In this document: positions 33,478-43,563 of the stretch, one piece after another
Layout: each line of letters opens with the position of its first letter
How positions within the stretch are numbered: position 1 is the first letter of the stretch
DNA from: Flavobacterium sp. ENC
Lineage (GTDB): Bacteria > Bacteroidota > Bacteroidia > Flavobacteriales > Flavobacteriaceae
NCBI RefSeq assembly: GCF_020991415.1
Contig: NZ_JAJMOY010000010.1
Location: 78,730 to 142,729, forward strand
Reading direction: 5' to 3'
DNA: 64,000 nt
Notes under the pieces: model-generated
Seen by the model: only the letters and a program-made list of their open reading frames with translations
What the model was told of the DNA's origin: nothing
The model's database searches: none
Position numbers and translations under genes: made by a program

Positions 33478-34788
33478 ATGAATAACATTGTTGCGATAGT
33501 AGGAAGACCTAATGTGGGGAAATCAACCCTTTTTAATAGGCTGATACAAAGAAGAGAAGCTATTGTAGATTCAGTTTCCGGGGTTACCAGAGACAGAAAC
33601 TACGGTAAAAGCGAGTGGAACGGAAAAGAGTTTTCTGTAATTGATACCGGCGGATATGTTCGCGGAAGTGATGACGTATTTGAAGGTGAAATCCGTAAAC
33701 AAGTAGAGCTTGCTATCGATGAAGCAGATGTTATTATTTTTGTAGTAGATGTAGAGGAAGGGATTACACCAATGGATGACGTGGTAGCGCGTTTGTTGCG
33801 TAAAGTGACTAAACCCGTTTTATTGGCTGTCAATAAGGTAGATAATGCCATGCGTGAGAAAGATGCACTGGAGTTTTATAACCTTGGTTTAGGGGAATAT
33901 TACACATTTGCCAGTATTTCAGGTAGTGGAACCGGAGATTTATTAGATGCCTTAATCGAATCTTTCCCGGAAAAACCGGAACCTGTTCAGGAAGAGGTAG
34001 TTTTACCACGTTTTGCCGTTGTGGGACGTCCGAATGCCGGAAAATCAAGTTTTATCAATGCATTAATTGGTAAAGAACGTTTCATGGTGACCGATATTGC
34101 AGGAACGACACGTGATGCAATTGACACCAAATTTGATCGTTTTGGTTTTGAGTTTAACCTGGTTGATACTGCGGGAATCCGCCGTAAAGCAAAGGTTAAG
34201 GAAGATTTGGAATTTTATTCTGTAATGCGTTCGGTTCGTGCGATTGAGCATGCCGATATTTGTATATTGGTGATCGATGCCACCAGAGGATTTGAAGGTC
34301 AGGATCAGAGTATTTTCTGGCTGGCAGAGAAAAACCGTAAAGGTGTTGTCATCTTAGTGAACAAATGGGACTTAGTAGAAAAAGATACCATGTCGACCCG
34401 TGATTACGAAGAGAAAATCAAAAAAGAATTAATGCCTTTTACTGATGTGCCCATTTTGTTCGTTTCGGCTCTAACGAAACAACGTTTATTGAAAGCATTG
34501 GAAGCTACGGTTCAGGTTTTTGAAAACAGAAAACAAAGAATCCCGACTTCTAAATTCAATGAATTTATGCTGAAGGTGATTGAAGCGTATCCGCCGCCAG
34601 CGACAAAAGGGAAGTATGTAAAAATTAAATATTGTATGCAGTTGCCGACATTGACCCCTCAGTTTGTGTTTTTTGCCAATATGCCACAATATGTTAAGGA
34701 ACCCTACAAGAGATATCTTGAAAATAAGATCAGGGAAAATTGGGATTTTTCAGGAGTGCCGATCGATATTTATATCAGGGAGAAATAA
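33478..34788 (+). CDS. der: GTPase Der (EngA)
   Basis: 436 residues with two tandem GTPase domains, the Der signature. The first has GRPNVGKSTLFNRL (8-21), DTGGY and NKVD. The second begins at about 181 with GRPNAGKSSFINAL, DTAGIRRKAK and NKWDLVEK. A KH-like C-terminal domain (about 355-436, with YCMQLPTLTPQFVFFAN) follows. It acts in 50S subunit assembly. Length and motifs are complete. Confidence 0.97.
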   Translation: MNNIVAIVGRPNVGKSTLFNRLIQRREAIVDSVSGVTRDRNYGKSEWNGKEFSVIDTGGYVRGSDDVFEGEIRKQVELAIDEADVIIFVVDVEEGITPMDDVVARLLRKVTKPVLLAVNKVDNAMREKDALEFYNLGLGEYYTFASISGSGTGDLLDALIESFPEKPEPVQEEVVLPRFAVVGRPNAGKSSFINALIGKERFMVTDIAGTTRDAIDTKFDRFGFEFNLVDTAGIRRKAKVKEDLEFYSVMRSVRAIEHADICILVIDATRGFEGQDQSIFWLAEKNRKGVVILVNKWDLVEKDTMSTRDYEEKIKKELMPFTDVPILFVSALTKQRLLKALEATVQVFENRKQRIPTSKFNEFMLKVIEAYPPPATKGKYVKIKYCMQLPTLTPQFVFFANMPQYVKEPYKRYLENKIRENWDFSGVPIDIYIREK

Positions 34789-34806
34789 AATTCTCTTTCA
34801 CAAAAT

Positions 34807-34847
34807 AAAAAAAGCAACATTTTCAAATTTGAAAATGTTGCTTTTTT
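34807..34847. terminator. bidirectional terminator
   Basis: Long perfect stem aaaaagcaacattttcaaa/tttgaaaatgttgcttttt between the convergent der and the 622-aa protein gene. Confidence 0.85.
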
Positions 34848-34865
34848 GTTTTTAATCAAATTAGC

Positions 34866-36734
34866 CTAGCTCTGATTTTCATCATAGAAAAAAAGTTGTT
34901 CCAATGGTGAACCTCCATCAGAATCACCATCATCTCCGTTATGTTTTCTGGTAGAAGAATACAATTTTAAACTGTAAGTACAACGCACCAGATTATCAAG
35001 TGGCGAATCGTTAAGTGCTGCATTGTCGTTTATTCTTTTCACTGCTGCTGTATTTATTACGCCATCTAAAACGTCTCTGTCTATAGAAGGGCTGTTGCTG
35101 TTTAAGTGCAAACTGCCGGAAGCTAAATAGGGATGGTATAAGGTGTATTTAGCATGTATCGTACCATTAATTGGACTACACAGCGTACTTTCTTCGAGCT
35201 CTTTAATGGCCAGTTTTCTGTATATTGGATTGTTATTCATAATAGCCGAATTCAATATTTTTTCACCATCGATGAAGCCAAATTGATTTGCAGCTTTATT
35301 AATCACTTCTCTAATCTCGAAACGTATTGCAAATTTTTCAACAGGAATATCATGCACTGCAGGAATTGGCTGCCCGGCACTAAAGCTGTCCGGTACATTT
35401 GGGGCAGATGTTAGTACTGCTGTATCTATTGTAATAAGTGGATCCACGTCAATGAGATTATATAAAGCTAAATCTGCCGGCGTTAACCCACGACTGATGA
35501 GTGTTCTTTCGATTGCATGGTTCACATCAAACCAGCCTTCGTCATCAAAATCACTTTGGGCACTATATACAGAAATCTGATTATTGATAAGTGAAAAAAC
35601 TTTTCTTTCTAATTTAGAAACAATGCCGGGAACAAATAAATCAGGATATTTTCCAACTATTTTAGTAAAACCGTCCAAAGGAGGATTGATTAAAGAGTCA
35701 TTTGGAAGCGTTGCATCACTTACTGAAAAACGATATTCAATTGGATGCCCTGCCGCTGATTTTAAGGCAGCTTGTCCAGTCAGATTTATTTTTGAAAACA
35801 AAACATTTTTATCGAAACTGGCGTAACCTTCAGCATCAAAATCCGGAGCGCTTGTTCCGTAAGAGGAACTGAATTTAGTTCCAATTCCGGTCCATGCACT
35901 AGGGAAAGTGTCTCCGGGATCGGTCACCGCGATTTCTGAACATAAATTGACACATAGGCAATAGCCCACATTTTTGCGTGCCTCCGCTTTGGTTTCGTCA
36001 ATTAGTTTAGTTCCGGCCAATTCGGCTTTAAAGTAAACATCAGGACCACTTTGGAAAGAAAGAAAATTGGGATCGGTTTCTATATTGAGCCACGGGGATA
36101 AAAAAGTCTTTTTAAAATCTGCCGCCGAATAATCGATTCTAAAATGTCCCGTAGCATCTGTTGTTGCAACTCCTAAAGTATCATCGGTCAGGAAATCGGC
36201 ATCCATTGCTGTAACTGTTGCATTGGCGATCGGTTTATTTGTTTTGCAGTTCATCAAATGGCCGCAAATCACCCACGAATCAAAGAAGTGCCCTCTAATG
36301 TAACACCACCATTTATGAGCAATGGTATAATTCCATCTCGAATTTTGGTCTTGTGCCTGCTTTTCAAGCTCTGATTGCATCGCTAAAGTGGTGATGTGAA
36401 ATTGTACCAGCTCCTCTCTTTTTGGTTTGGGATGTTTTGGCGGAACAGAACCACAGACAAAATCAATATCGAAATCGGAATTCAGGTACCTTTCGTTAAT
36501 TTCAAACTCAAAATCTCCATTTATATCCGTTGTTTTTTTGTCTATAAGTAATCCTTTTCTTTGTGCTGCCTCTTCTTTGGTAACGACATGAAATGCGTCT
36601 TTTCCATTGGCAGGTGAATCTGGTAAACGGGTTTCTCTATACGGCAGGTATAATAAAACGTCAACATTTGATATAAACTCGCGACAGTCCTCGCAAATAT
36701 ATCCTCTCAGGGAACCTTTAAAAATAGTACTCAT
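34866..36734 (-). CDS. large Cys-containing protein with transthyretin-like domain
   Basis: 622 residues without signal peptide or membrane segment. The N-terminus has GYICEDCREFISNVDVLLYL, a CxxC pair before a beta-strand, and GDFEFEINE recalls a carboxypeptidase-regulatory/transthyretin fold. A second such domain is clear at about 155-225 (ICGHLMNCKTNKPIANATVT, then GVATTDATGHFRIDY). Further Cys pairs are GYCLCVNLC. The remaining ~350 residues are not recognised; they include AIERTLISRGLTPADLALYN and a Gly/Asp-rich tail. Transthyretin-like domains usually act outside the cytoplasm, so lack of an export signal is odd. It is alone, with about 350 bp on its 5' side. Confidence 0.6.
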   Translation of the reverse strand: MSTIFKGSLRGYICEDCREFISNVDVLLYLPYRETRLPDSPANGKDAFHVVTKEEAAQRKGLLIDKKTTDINGDFEFEINERYLNSDFDIDFVCGSVPPKHPKPKREELVQFHITTLAMQSELEKQAQDQNSRWNYTIAHKWWCYIRGHFFDSWVICGHLMNCKTNKPIANATVTAMDADFLTDDTLGVATTDATGHFRIDYSAADFKKTFLSPWLNIETDPNFLSFQSGPDVYFKAELAGTKLIDETKAEARKNVGYCLCVNLCSEIAVTDPGDTFPSAWTGIGTKFSSSYGTSAPDFDAEGYASFDKNVLFSKINLTGQAALKSAAGHPIEYRFSVSDATLPNDSLINPPLDGFTKIVGKYPDLFVPGIVSKLERKVFSLINNQISVYSAQSDFDDEGWFDVNHAIERTLISRGLTPADLALYNLIDVDPLITIDTAVLTSAPNVPDSFSAGQPIPAVHDIPVEKFAIRFEIREVINKAANQFGFIDGEKILNSAIMNNNPIYRKLAIKELEESTLCSPINGTIHAKYTLYHPYLASGSLHLNSNSPSIDRDVLDGVINTAAVKRINDNAALNDSPLDNLVRCTYSLKLYSSTRKHNGDDGDSDGGSPLEQLFFYDENQS

Positions 36735-37082
36735 AATTATTTGTTTTTAAATTGCCTACTCTAATCAGTTTTCGACTTTTCTGTCATACTCTTTTTAGGA
36801 TTTTCTGAACGCTCCTTATCTTTTTAATTATTGATAACAAAGTTTCTGTATTTTGATAAAATATAGATCAGGCTAAATACTATTTTTAATCGGGCGTTTT
36901 TACCCTTTTTTAATGATTTTAAAATGTTGTTTTTCAGATTTTTACATTGAAATTGCAGGAAGGGGGAAAAGATTTTAGTACAGCATTTTTCAATTGTCTT
37001 TTCGGAAGATTTTAATAAATGTAAAAAGAACAATTAAACCTTTTGAGTTTTTCGGAGTCTTACTATTCTAACTAACCAATTT
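36735..37082. other. divergent intergenic region
   Basis: 348 bp, A+T rich, between the 622-aa protein gene and the outer-membrane receptor gene. Both promoters must be here. I see no repeat, RNA or convincing box. Confidence 0.35.
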
Positions 37083-39842
37083 ATGATCAGATTATATTCT
37101 TTAGTATTGCTTTTCTTTTTTTGTTATTCGGTAAATGCCCAGAATAATATCATTGTAAAAGGAACCATTGTTGATCTCAACACCCAATTGCCGCTGGAAA
37201 TGGCTACCGTTTATTTTACCACCGTAAAAGATTCTACGGTTCTCGAATATGCCACCACCGATAAAAACGGCTTTTTCAGTATAAATACAAAAAAATACGA
37301 CAAACCTGTTTTTCTAAAAGTGAATTATTTGGGTTATCAGCCTTACTATGAGGAAGAAAAAAGCCTTCAGGAAAGCAAGGATTTTGGAAAATTATATTTG
37401 TTGGAAAGCGTTAATGCTTTAGATAATGTGGTCATCAAAACAGAAGCACCACCCATTACGGTCAAAAAAGATACTTTAGAATTCAATGCGGCTTCGTATA
37501 AAGTACGACCGGATTCGAATGTGGAAACTTTACTAAAACAACTACCCGGCTTTGATGTTGATAATGACGGCAAAATTACCGTAAACGGGAGGGAAGTAAC
37601 GCAGCTTCTGGTAAACGGAAAGACTTTTTTTGATAAAGACGGCGCCATTGCGTTGAAAAACCTGCCTGCCGAAATTATAAAGAAAATCCAGGTTTCGGAT
37701 TTTAAAACTAAAAAAGAAGAACTGTCCAAACAGGAATCGACTTCAGATTATTCGAGCATTAATATCACCATCGACGAAAAGAAAAATAAAGGTTTCTTTG
37801 GAAAAATCCTTGGCGGATATGGCTCTGACGATCGTTATGAAAGCAGCCTGATTCTGAACTTCTTTAAAAACAAACAAAAGATAAGTGTTCTGGCATCTTC
37901 CAATAATATTAACTCCACAGGGTTTTCACAGGATGAGGTATTTGATAATATGGGTGGCGGCAGAAATAGTAAAAACAGTGGTAAAGGCTCAGGTTCCGGA
38001 AGCGGTAAAGGAATTACACAATCGAATCTGGCCGGAATTAATTATTCAGATGACTGGACAGAAGACCTGGAATTTATGAGCAGTTATAACTTTTCGAATT
38101 CGGTTAATAAAAACGAAAGCAAGTCCAATCAGATTAGTTTTTTACCCAGCGGAAATATCGTCACGGCTGCCGATTCCAAGACCAGAAATGAAAACACCGG
38201 AAACAATGCCAATTTTGAACTGGAGTACAAAATCAACCCGACAACCCATTTAGTTGTGGCTCCAAAACTGAATGAATCGCATTCGAACAGCAATTCGTCT
38301 TCTTCTACTTTTTCGGAAGATGAAAATGGGCAGTCTTTAAACGAAAGTACTTCGGATTCGTACAGCGAAAGTTCGAATACCAATTTCACAAACAGCATCA
38401 ATTTCAATAAAACTTTTGAGAAAAAAGCGCGTAACCTGAGTCTGGTTTTCAATAACAGCAATTCAAGAAGTGATTCGAACGGATTCAACGTTTCGGAGAC
38501 TATTTTTTATCAGGACAATAAACCGAATGACGAAAGAAATCAGAACAGTAAAAATAACAGCAGTTCTGATTCATATTCCTTTGATGTCGAATATACAGAG
38601 CCCGTTACGGATTCGCTGAGAATTAGATTCGGTTCTGATTTTGACTGGGCAAGTACGGTAAACGATGCTAAAACATTCAATTTTAATGCTACGACCAATT
38701 CTTATTCGGATCTCAATGAATCGCTAACGAATTATACCACGTCAAGCCAGAATTCGGTGAGTCCAAAGTTTGGGATTACCTGGCAGAAAAGTAAATTTAC
38801 CTTAAATATGAATTCCAGGACTTCAATTATCGGTTATGATAATTACTCCTTATACCGAAATGAGGAAACAGACCTGAACAAAAAATATGCGCTGCCTTTT
38901 GCAAATCTTCAGCTTCGATACAAATTCAGCCGCTCAAAAAACCTGACCTTCAAATACGATTATTCAAACGCACTTCCGTCTGCCGTTCAGTTGATGCCGG
39001 TACTGAATCTGACCAATCCGCTAAATACTTTAATTGGTAATCCGGATCTGAACCCGATTGAAAAAAATACGGCAAGTATCGATTTTAAAAATTTCGATTT
39101 CCGTACCCGCTCCGGCTACAGTTTGTACCTAAAAGGAGATTACTACAATAATGATGTAGTTTCTACATCGGTTTATGATGACAGCGGAAAAAGAACCACG
39201 ACTTATGCCAATATTTCGGGAACTTATATTGCTTCACTTGGTGCCAACTGGAACCAGTCCATAAAAAGAGATGCGCATGTTTTGAGATATGGCCTCGGAA
39301 TCAACGGAAGTTATTCTTTTGATAAAGGATATACAAATGAAGTGATTTATAACGCTAAATCTGCAGCAATAACACCAAAAGTGTACCTGACGTATGAATA
39401 CGGGGATTTGCTTACGATTTCACCATCGTACAGCCTGTCATACAATGAAACCAAATATGAGAACGTTAGCAGGGATGCGAGTTCAAATGTAGTACACCGA
39501 ATCAATTTGCAGACGACTTCCTACTGGCCGGCCAATTTGATTTTTGGAAATGACTTCGGATACAATTACAATTCAAATATTTCAGGTGATTTTAAGAAAG
39601 ATTTTTACTTGTGGAATACCAGTTTGTCGTATGGTTTTTTCGATAAGAAAATCTACGCCAAGGTAAAAGTATATGATATCCTGAATCAGAATCAGAGCGC
39701 GACAAGAACCATCTCAGCAACCTCCATTCGGGATGAAGAGAATACGGTTTTGAAAAGATATGTGATGTTTTCGCTGTCGTATAAAATTGGAAATTTTGCC
39801 TCTAAGGAAAAAGAATCCAAAAGAAGACAAAGGGAAATGTAG
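37083..39842 (+). CDS. TonB-dependent-receptor-like outer-membrane protein with carboxypeptidase-regulatory domain
   Basis: 919 residues, signal peptide (MIRLYSLVLLFFFCYSVNAQ). A CarboxypepD-reg-like domain covers 23-110 (IIVKGTIVDLNTQLPLEMAT). The plug-like segment PDSNVETLLKQLPGFDVDND then GKITVNGREVTQLLVNGK (about 142-185) is typical of the Bacteroidota outer-membrane beta-barrel 3 proteins. A Ser/Asn-rich barrel with an SGKGSGSGSGKG loop ends in FSLSYKIGNF and a basic tail. No SusD-like partner is adjacent. It may import or sense a ligand; substrate unknown. Confidence 0.8.
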   Translation: MIRLYSLVLLFFFCYSVNAQNNIIVKGTIVDLNTQLPLEMATVYFTTVKDSTVLEYATTDKNGFFSINTKKYDKPVFLKVNYLGYQPYYEEEKSLQESKDFGKLYLLESVNALDNVVIKTEAPPITVKKDTLEFNAASYKVRPDSNVETLLKQLPGFDVDNDGKITVNGREVTQLLVNGKTFFDKDGAIALKNLPAEIIKKIQVSDFKTKKEELSKQESTSDYSSINITIDEKKNKGFFGKILGGYGSDDRYESSLILNFFKNKQKISVLASSNNINSTGFSQDEVFDNMGGGRNSKNSGKGSGSGSGKGITQSNLAGINYSDDWTEDLEFMSSYNFSNSVNKNESKSNQISFLPSGNIVTAADSKTRNENTGNNANFELEYKINPTTHLVVAPKLNESHSNSNSSSSTFSEDENGQSLNESTSDSYSESSNTNFTNSINFNKTFEKKARNLSLVFNNSNSRSDSNGFNVSETIFYQDNKPNDERNQNSKNNSSSDSYSFDVEYTEPVTDSLRIRFGSDFDWASTVNDAKTFNFNATTNSYSDLNESLTNYTTSSQNSVSPKFGITWQKSKFTLNMNSRTSIIGYDNYSLYRNEETDLNKKYALPFANLQLRYKFSRSKNLTFKYDYSNALPSAVQLMPVLNLTNPLNTLIGNPDLNPIEKNTASIDFKNFDFRTRSGYSLYLKGDYYNNDVVSTSVYDDSGKRTTTYANISGTYIASLGANWNQSIKRDAHVLRYGLGINGSYSFDKGYTNEVIYNAKSAAITPKVYLTYEYGDLLTISPSYSLSYNETKYENVSRDASSNVVHRINLQTTSYWPANLIFGNDFGYNYNSNISGDFKKDFYLWNTSLSYGFFDKKIYAKVKVYDILNQNQSATRTISATSIRDEENTVLKRYVMFSLSYKIGNFASKEKESKRRQREM

Positions 39843-39846
39843 GATT

Positions 39847-40584
39847 TCAGGTTTTGGTTTTGCGGTTAATGCGATGATACAGCGTCAATCTGATAATATC
39901 ACGATCGTAAAAATCAATGCCGCTTGAACGTCTCTGGAAGCTTTTGAGATAACCCAGTTCCAATCCGACATTAGGATTGAAATGATAGCGTAATGCAGCG
40001 TAAATACGGTTCTGGTCAAAGGTATTTCTTTTGTTGTCTTTGCCGAAATTGAATAAAATTTCGTCAGAAATAGTTCCTTTTATGCTGCGTTTGTCTTTTT
40101 GCCAAAGCGTAAACATGGACTGTAACCGATATCGGAATCGAAGCGAAGAAGCGTAATCATCCAGAAGTTCCGCTTTGGTGGCTTTTTGGATAAAACGTTC
40201 CTCAAGCTGAAAACGGTTATGAAAAGTGATTTTTGCAATATCATAAATAAACGTAATATCCTGCTGGGCCCTGTATTCCGCAACTGAAAAATCGGGGTCA
40301 GCCTTCGGATCCTGAGTGTTGACATTAAAATAAGCAAATCCGCCCCCTACATCTATTGTTTTAGTAGCTCTGTAACGCCCCTGAAGACGCACGACAAAAA
40401 GATTTTCATGAACAGGATTGACAAAGTTACGGTTATCAAATTCAGAATGAATGGCCCATTTTTCGGTTAGAGGAAAAATATTGTAGTATCGAATCCAGGT
40501 CAGGGATTGTTGATCCGTCTTTTTCTGGGCCAGCAAAAACGGACTTGTAAAAACTAAAAGGAATACCATTTGGAGGATTTTCAT
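39847..40584 (-). CDS. DUF2490 protein, outer-membrane barrel-like
   Basis: 245 residues with signal peptide (MKILQMVFLLVFTSPFLLAQ). The mature sequence has QQSLTWIRYYNIFPLTEKWA, LQGRYRATKTIDVGGGFAYF and ALRYHFNPNVGLELGYLKSF, the strands of the DUF2490 family, expected to form a small barrel in the outer membrane. It ends in a strand-like LTLYHRINRK. It is convergent with the receptor gene (4-bp gap). Function of the family is unknown. Confidence 0.75.
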   Translation of the reverse strand: MKILQMVFLLVFTSPFLLAQKKTDQQSLTWIRYYNIFPLTEKWAIHSEFDNRNFVNPVHENLFVVRLQGRYRATKTIDVGGGFAYFNVNTQDPKADPDFSVAEYRAQQDITFIYDIAKITFHNRFQLEERFIQKATKAELLDDYASSLRFRYRLQSMFTLWQKDKRSIKGTISDEILFNFGKDNKRNTFDQNRIYAALRYHFNPNVGLELGYLKSFQRRSSGIDFYDRDIIRLTLYHRINRKTKT

Positions 40585-40703
40585 CTAATCTGTATAAATT
40601 CAGGCTGCGAATATAGGCAAACCGGAAAGTACTTACAGAAATTAAGATTGGTTTTTAAATTCGTTTTGAAAGCTATTTTGTGATTTTCAATACTTATTTT
40701 AAA

Positions 40704-40742
40704 TAAAAAAACGGGATACGTTTTAGATGACGCATCCCGTTA
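40704..40742 (-). terminator. terminator of the TonB receptor gene
   Basis: aacgggat...atcccgtt stem followed by a T run on the minus strand, 30 bp after the receptor stop. Confidence 0.75.
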
Positions 40743-40770
40743 ATTGCTATTAACAAAAAAATAAAATTGT

Positions 40771-43317
40771 TTACAGAGAATATTTAAAAGTGATTCCATA
40801 TGTTCTCTGATCGCCTAAAACACCTGCATATTGTCCGGTATTTCCTCCCGCAGGCAATAATTGCTCATAATAATCTTTGTTCAGAAGGTTACGTCCCCAG
40901 AACTGAACAGATAATCCCTGAGAAGCGCGGAAGCCTAAACGGGCATTAAAAAGAGCATATCCCTGAACAACTAAATATTTTGAAGCTGACGGACTTGATG
41001 AGAATTCAGAACGTGCGTACGAATCAACTGCTACGAAAACTTTCCCTGCATTTCCGAAGAATTTTGCATTATCAGAAAGTTCACCGCCTAAAGATCCTGC
41101 CCATCTTGATGCACCAGGCAAATTAGTTCCTGAAACATCTTTAAAAGCTACTGCGGCTCCGGTTTCTTCTAAAGGAAGCGGTGCGTTGGTAAATTTAACA
41201 TAGGTACCGTCTGTATAAGTCGCAGCTCCGTTTATGGTTAAGTGCTGGCTCACTAGAAAACTTGCATCCACTTCAACACCTCTTACACGAACTTTATCGG
41301 CATTGGCAAGATAACCACGGTTAACCCCTAATTCTGCTGCCTGAACGTTAGTCTGGAAATTTTTGATATCAGTATTAAAGAACGTTACGTTAAAAATAGA
41401 GCCTTTAAAGGGAGAAGTTTTTACTCCGACTTCATAATGATTTACTTCTTCCGGTTTAATCACAGCCAGTTCCAATAGCGGAGCACCTGCTGAATTGGTT
41501 GGAAGTCCTGCTACATTCACACCAACCGGTTTATAACTTTTTGCAAAGGTACCGTAAGCATTAATTTTATCTGTAGCTTTAAAAGAAACCGTTAAGTTTC
41601 CGGAGAAATCGGTATTGTCTGTATTTGAGGCAAAAGCCTGATCGCTGTATACTTGTTTCTTCAAAGCAAGCAAAGCCGGATCAGTGGTTTGTAATCCTCC
41701 GTAAGTAGTACGGGTGTAATCGGCATCTTTTTTATCAAAGTTATAACGTAAGCCCGGTAATAAATGTAAACGTTCTGTAACTGCCCAGTCCAGTTGTCCA
41801 AATACAGCAGCACTGGATGCTCTTATGCGGGCATCTGTTTTGATTCCGTATCCTTCAAAAAGCCCCGGAGTTTTCCATAAATTGCTTGTAGAACTTTGAG
41901 AAAATCTCCATTGTGCATTTCCGGATTCTTCGGTACCATTGGTTTGTGAAGTCTGATCGATAAAGAATACGCCCACAACACCGCTTAATTTTGAGCTAAG
42001 CTGTCCTGCATAACGAACTTCCTGTGTAAATTGTGTTTGTCTGGTTGGATTTTGTGATAATGCCAAGACCTGCAATCCTGTGAAATCCCTGTCATTTGAC
42101 GGATCCCAGTTCCAAAAACGCCAGGCTGTAGTAGAAGTCAGTGTTCCGCTTCCGATTTTGGTGTCAATGTTAAGCGAAATACCTCCCATATCCTGTCCGG
42201 AACGCCATGGTGTATCGTGATCGATTTTACGGTCAAAAGCATTCTGACTTGGTAATTGGTAATTTAAATCAGCGATGATCGCATTAAACTGACGGTAAGG
42301 AGCTCTTTGAGTAGGCGCAACACCTGCAACAACCTGTGCATATCCGTCAGGACGCTGTGTTGTAATGTCTGCTGCCAGTATAATATTTGTATTTTCTGAA
42401 GGCGTATAAAGCAATTGTCCTCTAATTCCCTGATTGTTCAGTGTATTAGTCGCTCTTCCTGTAGCAACATTATCGATTAAACCGTCACGCTGCGTTCCTG
42501 AGAAAGATAAACGTCCCGCTATTTTTTTGCCCAAAGCTCCTGTAACAGAGGCTTTCGCTTGTAAAAAAGCATAATTTCCGTAACTTACTTCAAAGTCTGC
42601 ACCAGAAGTAAAACTTGGTTTACGGGTTGTAATATTAAAAGCTCCCGAAGTTGTGTTTTTACCAAATAATGATCCTTGTGGTCCGCGTAATACCTCAATT
42701 TGTTCTACATCGATAAAATCAAGTGTAGTGGCTGCCGGACGGGCGTAATAAACTCCGTCAACATAGAAACCAACACCCGGGTCGATTCCGTCATTCGTTA
42801 GACCGAAAGGAGAACCTAAACTTCTGATATTGATTCCGGTATTTCTTGGGTTTGAAGAGTACAATTGAACAGAAGGCACAAGTTCCTTGATTCTGTTTAC
42901 ATTAAAAGCACCGGTTTGTTCGGCCTGTTTACCAGTGATAACCGAAACGGCAATAGGCACATCCTGAACTTTTTCGATACGACGTCTTGAAGAAACGACA
43001 ACTTCTACCAGTTTATTTTCCTCATTAAGAGTTACCAATAGTGGAGTGGCAGGTAAGGTAGAAACATTGTATTCTGCAGTTGTGTACCCTGTGTATTGAA
43101 TCAAAAGAGTCAGGGGAAGTCTTCCCTGTGTATTAATGCTGAATTTTCCGCTGGCATCTGTAATGGTGCTGAAAGTAGTTCCTTTTATGACCACATTGGC
43201 AGCTTCCAGAGGAATGTTTTCATTTGTTGTTACTGTCCCTTCTATGTTTTGAGCGAATGAGATAGAGAACGTTAAAAAAGATAATAGAGTAAGTATATTT
43301 TTTATAGATGTTTTCAT
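40771..43317 (-). CDS. TonB-dependent receptor
   Basis: 848 residues. Signal peptide 1-22, a CarboxypepD-reg-like domain (25-105, IEGTVTTNENIPLEAANVVI), then a TonB-box-like VEVVVSSRRR and a canonical plug: VQDVPIAVSVITGKQAEQTG, GINIRSLG, VGFYVDGVYYARP and IEVLRGPQGSLFGKNTTSGA. The barrel ends with a terminal Phe-type strand (TYGITFKYSL). It carries complete TonB-receptor motifs. The closest architectural type is siderophore or small-molecule receptors rather than SusC, as no SusD follows. The Rrf2 regulator gene lies about 250 bp upstream on the same strand, suggesting control by it. Confidence 0.85.
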   Translation of the reverse strand: MKTSIKNILTLLSFLTFSISFAQNIEGTVTTNENIPLEAANVVIKGTTFSTITDASGKFSINTQGRLPLTLLIQYTGYTTAEYNVSTLPATPLLVTLNEENKLVEVVVSSRRRIEKVQDVPIAVSVITGKQAEQTGAFNVNRIKELVPSVQLYSSNPRNTGINIRSLGSPFGLTNDGIDPGVGFYVDGVYYARPAATTLDFIDVEQIEVLRGPQGSLFGKNTTSGAFNITTRKPSFTSGADFEVSYGNYAFLQAKASVTGALGKKIAGRLSFSGTQRDGLIDNVATGRATNTLNNQGIRGQLLYTPSENTNIILAADITTQRPDGYAQVVAGVAPTQRAPYRQFNAIIADLNYQLPSQNAFDRKIDHDTPWRSGQDMGGISLNIDTKIGSGTLTSTTAWRFWNWDPSNDRDFTGLQVLALSQNPTRQTQFTQEVRYAGQLSSKLSGVVGVFFIDQTSQTNGTEESGNAQWRFSQSSTSNLWKTPGLFEGYGIKTDARIRASSAAVFGQLDWAVTERLHLLPGLRYNFDKKDADYTRTTYGGLQTTDPALLALKKQVYSDQAFASNTDNTDFSGNLTVSFKATDKINAYGTFAKSYKPVGVNVAGLPTNSAGAPLLELAVIKPEEVNHYEVGVKTSPFKGSIFNVTFFNTDIKNFQTNVQAAELGVNRGYLANADKVRVRGVEVDASFLVSQHLTINGAATYTDGTYVKFTNAPLPLEETGAAVAFKDVSGTNLPGASRWAGSLGGELSDNAKFFGNAGKVFVAVDSYARSEFSSSPSASKYLVVQGYALFNARLGFRASQGLSVQFWGRNLLNKDYYEQLLPAGGNTGQYAGVLGDQRTYGITFKYSL

Positions 43318-43563
43318 TTTTATATTAAGTATATGTGATTAGTAGAATTTAAATTAAATTTTTTTTACCAGCACATACACATCATAGAAGAATTGTTTTT
43401 TAAAGTAGAGAATTGACTATTTTGGTTTTTTTGCAAAAGATTTTTAGATACACCTGATCGATTGTAATGTAATTTCATAGGGTTAAAATTTGTAATTGTT
43501 GGTTGATTTTTTTGCAAATATATGTAAATTCTATAGATTAACTAGGGATTAGGAAATATTTTT

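Noticed and set aside
37885..38488. Frames inside the 919-aa receptor gene
   Set aside because: Shadows of the Ser/Asn-rich barrel region.
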